This document shows positions 17,006 through 24,510 of a DNA stretch of 64,000 nt, one piece after another. Made by a program: the position numbers and the translations under genes. Position 1 is the stretch's first letter; each line of letters begins with the position of its first letter. The notes under the pieces are model-generated. The model had not been told where the DNA came from, made no database searches, and saw only the letters and a program-made list of their open reading frames with translations. This DNA comes from CAYUZU01 sp964448675 (GTDB taxonomy: Bacteria; Planctomycetota; Phycisphaerae; UBA1845; Fen-1342), in assembly GCA_964448675.1 (NCBI GenBank), contig CAYUZU010000007.1, positions 1 through 64,000 of the forward strand, given 5' to 3'.

Positions 17006-19333
17006 TTACGGACAGGTCGTGTTCTGCAGCGCGACGAAGCCGTCGATGTCGCGCCAGCTCACGGTGCCGTCCGGCGTGCTGATGCCGGCCGGGCCGCCGA
17101 TGTCGTTGTTCAGGAACGGGCAGGTCGGCTCGACACCGTACACCGACAGGTGCAGCGCGACCCAGGCCGAGACGTTGTCATTCTGGGCGGCGACGAAGAA
17201 GTCGATGTCGCGCCAGTTGATGTTGCCGTCACAGTTGCTGTCGCCGGGGCAGCCGACGGGACCGGCCGGGATGACCTCGACCTTGATGATGCCCTCGAGC
17301 GGCTTGCACGAGACCTTCAACGTGTCGCTGGTGTCGGTGATCTCGAACTCCTCGGCGTCCGCGTTGATATTGCGGCTGTCTTCGCCGATGGCGTCCCAGG
17401 TGCCGGTCGCGACGCACTTGACCTCGTACTCGGTGCCGACCGCGAGGCCCGTCATCTCGAACTCGAACAGCCAGGGGTCGACCTCGGTCATGGTGAAGTC
17501 GGGGTGGCCGTTGTCCCAATCGGGCGCGCCGCCGTGACCGGGCTGGCCGTCCTGGAAGTTGCCGACCACGTTCCAACTCGTCGGGAACGAAGCCACCGGG
17601 AGTGCGCCGAGGCGGTGGGTCTCGGGCACCCAGCCGTCGTCATAGATGTTGCCATCGTAGAGCACCGTCGCCAGGCCGTTGGGGTCGGTGTAGAGCCAGG
17701 CGTTCGAGCCCGGCACCGAACCGTCCCAGTTTTCGCCGTTGGTGATCTTGTAGGTGAAGAACTGGTTGGGGTCCGCCTGGTACGTGAGCACCCACTGGTT
17801 GCTGTTGGGGGGATCCTCGGTCATGGCGAGGGAGTCGGCGGGGATGTTCCAGCCGATCTGCTCGCCGTTGACGTGCGGCTGCGAGAAACCACACCCGGGG
17901 AAGTTCGGGTCGTCACAGCTCAGCACGTTCTCGTAGAAGATGCCGCCGCCGGCCGACCAGCACTCGTCCTGGCTCATCTCGTAGCACACGCCGTCGATGC
18001 AGCAAGCCCGCAGCGCGCAGGTATCCGCTTCGCACATCGTGTAGTCACCGACGTAGTTGCCGCCCTGCGCAGTGCACTCGGCTTCGGACAGCATCTCGCA
18101 CAGGCCCTCCGGGTCGGCCGTCGGCAGACAGCACGCGCCGCGCACCGGCAGCAGGCAGGGGCACCCGCTGCAGTCTTCGCCGACGGTGAACGTGCCGCCT
18201 TCGGCAGCGCACTCGGCGGCGGTGGTCACCAGGCAGGTGCCGCTGAAGCCGTCGTCGATGCAGCACCGGCCGGCGGGGTCGCCCGGATCACAGGGATTGC
18301 CGTCGCAGCTCACGTTGTCACCGAGGTAGGTGCCGTTGCAGCCGGCTTCGGTGGTGATCGAGCAGGCGGTGCCGACACAGCAGGCGCCAAGGGCCTCGGT
18401 GGTGATGGGCACGACGATGGGGGCGTGGAACAGCAGCACGCCGGCATTGAGGTCGACCTGGCGCGTGTGCTCGCGATAGTCGCTCTCGCCACCACCGGCG
18501 AGGTTGCCGTTCACGGCCGCGGCGATGCCGCCGAGCACCTGGTTGGACATGGCAGCGCCGTCGCCGCTGCCGATCCAGGCGGTGATCTTGATGTCACTGG
18601 TGGGGTTGCCGATGGCGCTCAGCGGGATGCCGAGCTCGATACCGGTGATGACGTCGCCGGGGTTGCCGCCCGCGGACGCGAAACCACCGTCGACCCCCTC
18701 GACGTTGCTGTTGTCGACCGCTACGAGCAGCACCGGCGCGTTCGGATCGGCGCCGGTCAGCGCGCCGTTGGTGGCCGCACAGGTGGTCTCGCCCGCACCG
18801 GCGTAGTAGCCCGCGCCCGGGTTACCGGCGTCGACGTACAGTTCGGCGTAGTCGACATAGACGGTGGCGGGGTCGCCGAAGACGTTGAGCGAGACGTAGT
18901 AGTCCGCCTCGAAGTTGTTGGCGAACGTCAGGCTGTTGGGATCGTTGGGATCGGGGCTGAACGACAGCAGGTTGCCGGTGGCGGGGTTATCCGCGCTGAG
19001 GCTCTGCTGGCCGCCGGCCTTCGAGTCGAAGAAGATCTCGAGGTGATTGCCGTTGGATTCGAAGTTGCCGGCGAACACGAGGTAGAGCATGTCGCCGTAC
19101 ACCACGCCGTAGGCGGCGTCGAGCTCGGACCCCGTGCAGACGCCGGGCCGGCCGATGAGGGCGTCGCCGTAGCCGGTCTGGGTATCCTGCACGGCGGGAA
19201 GGAAATTGGTGAGCAGCAGGGGCTGGTCGCCGTAGAGGGGGTCTCGAGCGGAGCCGTCGACAAAGGGCTGGGCCGAAGCGGACAGGGTGAGTAGCAGTAC
19301 GAGGCTGAGCGCCGCGCAACATCCGTTTTTCAT
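17006..19333 (-). CDS. Large secreted Cys-rich protein with starch-binding-like modules and NWRDID dockerin-like tail
   Basis: A secreted multidomain protein of 775 residues; signal peptide CAALSLVLLLTLSASAQ, ATG 19333 with GGAG ten bases upstream. Residues about 20-310 are a beta-rich domain of unknown family (YGDMLYLVFAGNFESNG). Residues about 320-490 carry repeated Cys motifs (GACCVGTAC, GRCCIDDG, GACCLPTAD, RACCIDGVCYEM), each with later cysteines and a conserved GG turn, repeats I associate with planctomycete surface proteins. Residues about 500-690 are two E-set-like modules similar to the PEP-CTERM neighbour (ITNGENWDG, WNVVGNFQDG). The tail has two NWRDIDFFVAAQND/SWRDIDGFVALQN repeats. 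No catalytic motif is seen; a binding or scaffold role is inferred. Confidence 0.75.
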   Translation of the reverse strand: MKNGCCAALSLVLLLTLSASAQPFVDGSARDPLYGDQPLLLTNFLPAVQDTQTGYGDALIGRPGVCTGSELDAAYGVVYGDMLYLVFAGNFESNGNHLEIFFDSKAGGQQSLSADNPATGNLLSFSPDPNDPNSLTFANNFEADYYVSLNVFGDPATVYVDYAELYVDAGNPGAGYYAGAGETTCAATNGALTGADPNAPVLLVAVDNSNVEGVDGGFASAGGNPGDVITGIELGIPLSAIGNPTSDIKITAWIGSGDGAAMSNQVLGGIAAAVNGNLAGGGESDYREHTRQVDLNAGVLLFHAPIVVPITTEALGACCVGTACSITTEAGCNGTYLGDNVSCDGNPCDPGDPAGRCCIDDGFSGTCLVTTAAECAAEGGTFTVGEDCSGCPCLLPVRGACCLPTADPEGLCEMLSEAECTAQGGNYVGDYTMCEADTCALRACCIDGVCYEMSQDECWSAGGGIFYENVLSCDDPNFPGCGFSQPHVNGEQIGWNIPADSLAMTEDPPNSNQWVLTYQADPNQFFTYKITNGENWDGSVPGSNAWLYTDPNGLATVLYDGNIYDDGWVPETHRLGALPVASFPTSWNVVGNFQDGQPGHGGAPDWDNGHPDFTMTEVDPWLFEFEMTGLAVGTEYEVKCVATGTWDAIGEDSRNINADAEEFEITDTSDTLKVSCKPLEGIIKVEVIPAGPVGCPGDSNCDGNINWRDIDFFVAAQNDNVSAWVALHLSVYGVEPTCPFLNNDIGGPAGISTPDGTVSWRDIDGFVALQNTTCP

Positions 19334-19889
19334 GACTTGTCATCTCCAAATAGGTGTACGTCGTCCAAGCGAGCGACTGAACACGGTCGCGTTCGAATTA
19401 CCGGCAGCACTGTCGGCGGGGTTACGGGCATCCGGGCCCGCCGGTCCTGGTGCGGACTCCGCGCGATACAGCGTAGGCGTTCGATAGCGAATAGACTTGG
19501 CGTCCTTTCCCAACGTCAAGTTCCGGCCCGCCCTGGCGGGATCCGCGCGGCGCAGCGCGCAGTCGAAACTTCCTACATCAAGGCATCCTTGAGGGTATCG
19601 CGGCAGGCGGCGCCAGTCAAGATTTGTCGGTCGCGAACGGGTTGACGGGCGGGTCATGCATGAACCGTTTCACGGCGCGCGCTGTTCGACTTGAGCGATT
19701 TTAGCGGTCGCTTGCGGAGCATTCGCGCGACCCGCGGGAGTCGGGCCCCGGCACTATACAACGGCACCGAACGTGCTATAGTTAAGATGTTGCGACGCCG
19801 GGCGTGAATTGCGCTGCATCGGGCCGCGGGAATGCTGGCCGTCCCGGCCCCTACGCCCGCTTCTGTCCACATCGGCTGGAGTAAATGCG
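19334..19889. other. Intergenic region between divergent genes
   Basis: 556 bases carrying upstream regions of the Cys-rich protein (minus) and the pseudopilin (plus). Apart from the pseudopilin -10 at 19774-19782 I see no gene, tRNA or strong hairpin. Confidence 0.6.
19774..19782 (+). promoter_or_regulatory. Extended -10 of the pseudopilin gene
   Basis: TGCTATAGT about 108 bases before the ATG. No good -35 is seen, which an extended -10 tolerates. The long leader has no obvious riboswitch-like fold. Confidence 0.5.
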
Positions 19890-20966
19890 ATGTCATTGCT
19901 GGGTTGTCGTGTTCGGTCGCGGGCCTTCACGCTGATCGAACTGCTCGTGGTCGTCGCGATTATCGCGCTGCTCATTTCCATCTTGTTACCAAGCCTGAAC
20001 CAGGCCCGCGAGCAGGCCAAGCGCGCCAAGTGCGGCGCCAACCTCCGCTCCCTCGGCCAGGCCTTCGCCACCTGCCACGCCGAGAATCGCGAGTACGGTC
20101 CGAGTTGGGACGACGGCGACGCGAAGCCCGGCGGCGGTGCCGAGTGGTTGATGTTCGGCTGGCCCGATGTCCTGTTCGATGCCGGCTACATGGGCAACGC
20201 CGACGCGCAGATCTGCCCCGATGACCGCCGACCGGACCCGGTCGCCAAGAACCGGGCCAGCGACCAGGCCCACTGGGGCAACTACAAGTTCGTGCGCGAG
20301 CTGCAGTTGGGTGGCGAGGTGCTCTCCGGCGTCCGCAGCAGCTACGCCCTCAACGCACATATGCACTTCAACTTCATGGAAGACCGTCACCCCGACGCCG
20401 CGCGGCAGGTGCTGGCGGCGGACGGCTGGTGGACCTGGTTCGGCTCGCTCAATGCCGCCTGGCTGATGGCCCCCAAGATCCTCGGCACGCCCCCGGACGA
20501 GCTGTCCTTCCCGAACCTCTCCGGCACGATGGTGGGGTGGCGGCACGGCCGGCAGAAGATCGCCAACTTGCTGTTGCGGGACGGGCACGTGGTGCCGCTG
20601 GCGCCGGTGTCCAGCGGTTATGCCAGCGCACAGGACCTCTGGCACAAGACGGTGAACACGTCGGAGTACTTCACGTGGCTGCCGGGCGAGAACCCCTCGC
20701 GCCGCTACGACCAGGCCTATGGCCAGGGCCCGGGTGTCAACCAGGCCCAGATTCAGGAGTACGTCGGGCGGCTGCCCGCCTGGCGCAAGGCGCGCATGGC
20801 CGAGAGTGGTGCCAAGTGGGTCCTGGGCGAGAATCCCTCCGGTGCCGACGCCAACGAGCGGAACAATTTTCACCCGTACGCCTATCCCGAATATCTCAAC
20901 GCGGCCTGGCGGACCAATCACGACGCCTGGCAGAAGCTCCCCGACGAACAGCAAGATCGGCGGTGA
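19890..20966 (+). CDS. Type II secretion-type pseudopilin (prepilin N-methylation domain)
   Basis: A 358-residue pseudopilin-like protein. A short basic leader is followed by the prepilin peptidase site and helix (AFTLIELLVVVAIIALLIS), with the conserved Glu five residues into the mature protein. The rest is a large globular domain of the kind expanded in planctomycetes, with a late RHGRQKIANLLLRDGHV segment resembling the H-X9-DG motif of DUF1559-type proteins, but with 11 rather than 9 residues between H and DG. GGAG lies eight bases before the ATG. It is the first gene of a two-gene unit on the strand opposite to the glycoside hydrolases; substrate or partner secretion system is unknown. 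Confidence 0.85.
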   Translation: MSLLGCRVRSRAFTLIELLVVVAIIALLISILLPSLNQAREQAKRAKCGANLRSLGQAFATCHAENREYGPSWDDGDAKPGGGAEWLMFGWPDVLFDAGYMGNADAQICPDDRRPDPVAKNRASDQAHWGNYKFVRELQLGGEVLSGVRSSYALNAHMHFNFMEDRHPDAARQVLAADGWWTWFGSLNAAWLMAPKILGTPPDELSFPNLSGTMVGWRHGRQKIANLLLRDGHVVPLAPVSSGYASAQDLWHKTVNTSEYFTWLPGENPSRRYDQAYGQGPGVNQAQIQEYVGRLPAWRKARMAESGAKWVLGENPSGADANERNNFHPYAYPEYLNAAWRTNHDAWQKLPDEQQDRR

Positions 20967-20969
20967 ACG

Positions 20970-21398
20970 GTGCAACAGTCACAGCGAAACGTCCTGTTCG
21001 GTGGTCTCGCGGTCGTGGTCCTTGGCGCAGCCGGGTTCTTCCTGTTGCGGCCCGGCGGGGGTGATGTTCCGGAGATCGGCGACGAGATCAAGATCTACGG
21101 CCGCTGCCTCGCCGGCGAATGGGAGGGGTACGTGACCCATCCCCGCGGTGAGCGGGCGCCTTACGACGCCGAGGGGTGTCCGGAGCGGGCCGTGTACCCG
21201 CTGTTCTACTGCCAGACCTGCAAGCGCCGCTTCGTACCGAACCTGGTGCGGCTGTCAGCGGACGAGCCCTACGGCGTACCACGCGTCGTGGTGTGTCCGG
21301 CCGACGGCAGCGGCATGGTCATGCCCTATTACCCCGGTTTCATCGACGAAAGCGAGATCGTCGGCGACCTGCCGTGGCCCAAGTGGCGCGACGAGTAG
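20970..21398 (+). CDS. Membrane-anchored small Cys protein downstream of pseudopilin
   Basis: A 142-residue protein starting at GTG, three bases after the pseudopilin stop, so co-translated with it. An N-terminal anchor helix (LFGGLAVVVLGAAGFFLL) is followed by a compact domain with YCQTCKRRFVPNL and later VVVCPADGSG, a spacing that could bind a metal as a zinc ribbon with one ligand elsewhere. I do not recognise a family. Its position suggests it works with the pseudopilin. Confidence 0.65.
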   Translation: MQQSQRNVLFGGLAVVVLGAAGFFLLRPGGGDVPEIGDEIKIYGRCLAGEWEGYVTHPRGERAPYDAEGCPERAVYPLFYCQTCKRRFVPNLVRLSADEPYGVPRVVVCPADGSGMVMPYYPGFIDESEIVGDLPWPKWRDE

Positions 21399-21399
21399 G

Positions 21400-21425
21400 C
21401 ATGATCAGGCGATGAAGTGATCATG
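21400..21425. terminator. Hairpin between convergent genes
   Basis: A perfect 8-bp stem (CATGATCA with TGATCATG) and a 10-base loop, two bases after the stop of the small Cys protein. No T-run. Confidence 0.45.
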
Positions 21426-21485
21426 TGACAAGTGCTTGGCCGTGCGACCTGAAGCGCCGCCCGACACGGGACTCCTGATCACCTT

Positions 21486-24452
21486 TCACCTTCGCACCTT
21501 GTCACCACTGCCCCAGCAAGTCGTGTTCATTACGCTCACGAACGGGTCGATGTCACGCCAATTCACGCCGCCGTCTTCGTTGACGTCGCAATTCGCGAAC
21601 GCGCAGCCCGGCTCGTCGGGGGCGAACATTGCCTGCCAGGCGGATACGTTGTCGTTCATGCCCGCGACGAAATAGTCGATGTCGCGCCAGTTGACCGCAC
21701 CGTCGCAGTTGCAGTCGCCGCGGCAAACCGTTGCCAACGGGAAGACCATGTACTCGTCCGCATCCACATTGCCGTCGCCGTCGGCGCTGGCCGGAATCTG
21801 GCCCGCGACCACCAGCGGGGCACCATCCGCCGTCCCGAACGCCGCGAACGCCAGGTAGATGTGGTCGGGCACCGTGTCGAATTCCTCGGGGAGGCTTAGC
21901 GTTCCTTCGAGCCAGCCGCTGCCGCCGCCGGTGGCCGAAGCGTTGCTCGCGCTGGTCTCCTGCCAGCCCGACCACAGGTTGTTGTTCTCGTTCGCCAGGA
22001 AGCACGCCCACGAGGCGACCTGGCCGGCCTTTGCCCATGGTGCTGACCACAGGCTGCCGGGCTGGGCCGAGACGAAGATGAAATGGTCGTTCCCTTCGCC
22101 CGCATCCGGCCCCGCAACATACAGCGTGCCATTCGCGAAGCCGGCATAGAGGGCCAGCTCCCCGTTGCTGGCGACCAGCGTCGCCGCCGCGTCCAGCTCC
22201 CCGTCCATCACCCAGTCGTCGCCAGGGCCGCCGCCGACCACGTCCACGTGCCAGTCGGCCCCGTTGTTGTTGTCCCAGTTCCCGGCCCCGTCATTGAAGA
22301 CGAAGTCGAGCTGCGTTGCCGTCGACGGCACCGGCACGGTGATCTGCCAAACCTCGTTGCCGGCGTCCCAGTTCATCACCGGATCCGGGCTCACCACCGG
22401 GTTCCAGTTGTTGAAGCCGTAGTGCAGGTACACCTCTGTGGCGTCCTGCAAGATGCGACCGGCGGGGTCGTAGGTGATCGTGACGTCGGCGCCGGCCGGG
22501 GCCGGGTCGGGCTCGACCGTGACAGCGTCGCCGCCGCTACCGCCACCCGTGCCGACATAGACGTGCTGGACAGGCGAGCGCTGGAGGTTGCCTTCGGTAT
22601 CCAGCGCCTCGACGTAATAGTCGATGAGCACGTCCTGCTGTTCGGCGATCATTGCTCCGTAGCGCAAGGCCCGGTAGGTCGGTATCAGAATGCCCGGCGG
22701 TGGCGCGACGTCGGAACTCGTCATTGCGACGTCGTTCCACGCACCGACCTCCGGCCCGCCGGCGTATGTCTCGTTCTGAATCGAGTCCAGCGGATTGACG
22801 CCGTCATCATCGATGCGCCAGCGCAGCGTCACGCTTTGCAGCCCGCTGACGTCGTAGGCAAACGTCCACACCTCGAAGTTGGTCGGCATGGGCTCCGAAC
22901 CCCACTCGAACCCGCCGGGGTTGTAGGGCTCGCGCTGCGGCAGGAAGACAGTCGGCGGCGTGGTGTCCGCCTCTCCTGCGAGCACGAGGTCAGCCTCGGC
23001 CACGGCCAGATTGCAGGCGCGGGTCACATTGCTGTCCCAGATCTCCGTCCCGTCCCAATACCAGTAATCGCTCGCCTCGGCACAGAGCAGATAGTGCCAC
23101 GCACGCTCGCTGGCGCTGCCCGTACCGTCCAGCACGTCTTGCAGGTTCGGTGCCGGGCTGAGCGCGTGGGCCGTGAAGACACGATTCTTGGCGGCGGTCA
23201 GGACGGCCCAGCTGTTGCGATCGGGGCTCCAGCCGTTCGGGGCCGGGTCGCCCAGCCATTTCCTGAATTCCGGGTCGCCGCCGTCCGCGCCCGCCCACGC
23301 GCCGTCCTCGACGTGGATGACGTCGTTGGGGTCGGGGGGGAAGCGGACGAGATAGTCGGCGACGGTGCTGACGTCGTAGTCGGGGTCGCCGCCGACCCAC
23401 GCCACCATGTTCTGGAAGTTGCTGTGGTAGTAGGCCTCGCTGCCGCCGCCGTGGTTGTCGCCGTCGTGGTGCAGCACGACGAACATCGGGTGCTGGGGAT
23501 CGGTGTTGTACCCGATGTACTGATCCATGACCTGATCGTACAGGAACGCGCCATAGCCGCCGCGGCCGTCCTCGTTGCCCTCGTAGCGCGCGGCCGGCAC
23601 GACAATGATCCGTGTGATCTCGCCAGTGGCCGGGTCGACGTACTGCGCGTAGTGCGGCTGGTAGCCGAAGGGGACGCTCACCCGGCTCGGGGCCCACAGG
23701 TCGTTGAGCTGAACCCACGCGCCGCCGGTGGCGGCGGGATCGGGGTTGATCTGGTCGGCGGGATTCGGTGCGAACAGGCCGGCGTCGTTCGTATGGGGAT
23801 AGCCGGTGCATGCCCGGTCGAAGTGGATGTTGTCGACGAGCACCCACTGAATGCCCTCGGCGGCGAGCGCGGGTATCATGCGGGTGGCGAAGGCCGTCTC
23901 GGCCGGGAACATGCCGCTGGAGTACAAGGGTCCGCCAGTCCAGGTCTGGGCGTAGATGTGCTTGTGCAGGCGGATCTGCATGCGGATGTCCTGTGCATCG
24001 AGCAGCGGCATCAGCGGGTGGTGGTAGCCGAAGGCGACCAGGTCCAGCCGCGGGTGGTCCAGCGCGGTGTCCAGGCTGACGCCCCAGTCGTAGCCCCAGT
24101 CCCAGTTGTTCCACGCGCCGCCGAAGACGCCGGCGTCTTCGAGGTTGTTGAGGTTCTCGATCAGCGAGCCCGAGAAGCTGACCTGCGCGCCGAGATGCGG
24201 CAGGCCGCTGCCGACCGTGATCGCGTCAAACGGCCAGGTGGTGTAGGGGCCGAAGCGCTGGTTGTGGACGTTGACCACGCTGAACGAAAACCGGCCCTGC
24301 GCATCGGTTTCGATCAGCGACTCGTACGGATAGTAGATCGGCTGGTGCATGTGCCACAGGAAGCCGATGTGGATCGGCTCATGGGCGATGGCGCGAGGCA
24401 AGAGGCCGGCCAGCAGTATCGAAGTGAGGCATAACACGATTCGGCGATTCAT
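21486..24452 (-). CDS. Secreted GH57 alpha-glucan hydrolase with CBM25-like and NWRDID dockerin-like domains
   Basis: A secreted 988-residue enzyme of the amylopullulanase-type GH57 family. ATG 24452 (AAAGG seven bases upstream) opens a signal peptide (RIVLCLTSILLAGLLPRAIA). The GH57 barrel begins with IHIGFLWHMHQPIYYP; further motifs are VSFSGSLIENL, GMFPAETAF with the likely nucleophile near residue 185, and VVLHHDGDNHGGGSE, likely holding the acid/base. Helices and a beta domain follow to about 640. A CBM25-like starch-binding module has VYLHYGFNNWNP; a DOMON-like stretch comes next. The tail holds two NWRDIDxFV repeats (NWRDIDYFVAGMNDN, NWRDIDPFVSVMN). Starch or pullulan cleavage is inferred from family. 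Confidence 0.87.
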   Translation of the reverse strand: MNRRIVLCLTSILLAGLLPRAIAHEPIHIGFLWHMHQPIYYPYESLIETDAQGRFSFSVVNVHNQRFGPYTTWPFDAITVGSGLPHLGAQVSFSGSLIENLNNLEDAGVFGGAWNNWDWGYDWGVSLDTALDHPRLDLVAFGYHHPLMPLLDAQDIRMQIRLHKHIYAQTWTGGPLYSSGMFPAETAFATRMIPALAAEGIQWVLVDNIHFDRACTGYPHTNDAGLFAPNPADQINPDPAATGGAWVQLNDLWAPSRVSVPFGYQPHYAQYVDPATGEITRIIVVPAARYEGNEDGRGGYGAFLYDQVMDQYIGYNTDPQHPMFVVLHHDGDNHGGGSEAYYHSNFQNMVAWVGGDPDYDVSTVADYLVRFPPDPNDVIHVEDGAWAGADGGDPEFRKWLGDPAPNGWSPDRNSWAVLTAAKNRVFTAHALSPAPNLQDVLDGTGSASERAWHYLLCAEASDYWYWDGTEIWDSNVTRACNLAVAEADLVLAGEADTTPPTVFLPQREPYNPGGFEWGSEPMPTNFEVWTFAYDVSGLQSVTLRWRIDDDGVNPLDSIQNETYAGGPEVGAWNDVAMTSSDVAPPPGILIPTYRALRYGAMIAEQQDVLIDYYVEALDTEGNLQRSPVQHVYVGTGGGSGGDAVTVEPDPAPAGADVTITYDPAGRILQDATEVYLHYGFNNWNPVVSPDPVMNWDAGNEVWQITVPVPSTATQLDFVFNDGAGNWDNNNGADWHVDVVGGGPGDDWVMDGELDAAATLVASNGELALYAGFANGTLYVAGPDAGEGNDHFIFVSAQPGSLWSAPWAKAGQVASWACFLANENNNLWSGWQETSASNASATGGGSGWLEGTLSLPEEFDTVPDHIYLAFAAFGTADGAPLVVAGQIPASADGDGNVDADEYMVFPLATVCRGDCNCDGAVNWRDIDYFVAGMNDNVSAWQAMFAPDEPGCAFANCDVNEDGGVNWRDIDPFVSVMNTTCWGSGDKVRR

Positions 24453-24510
24453 CCAGTGACCTTTCTCGCTTTCAGCCAGCCTGTTGTTCACAGCCGCGTC
24501 CGCGCCTGCG

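Noticed and set aside
19380..19405. A T-loop-like GTTCGAATT suggesting a tRNA
   Set aside because: The flanking bases do not form a 5-bp T stem and no acceptor or anticodon arm can be drawn.
22083..24434. A 783-codon plus-strand frame opposite the GH57 gene
   Set aside because: Val/Arg/Gly shadow of the coding strand; GH57 motifs lie on the other strand.
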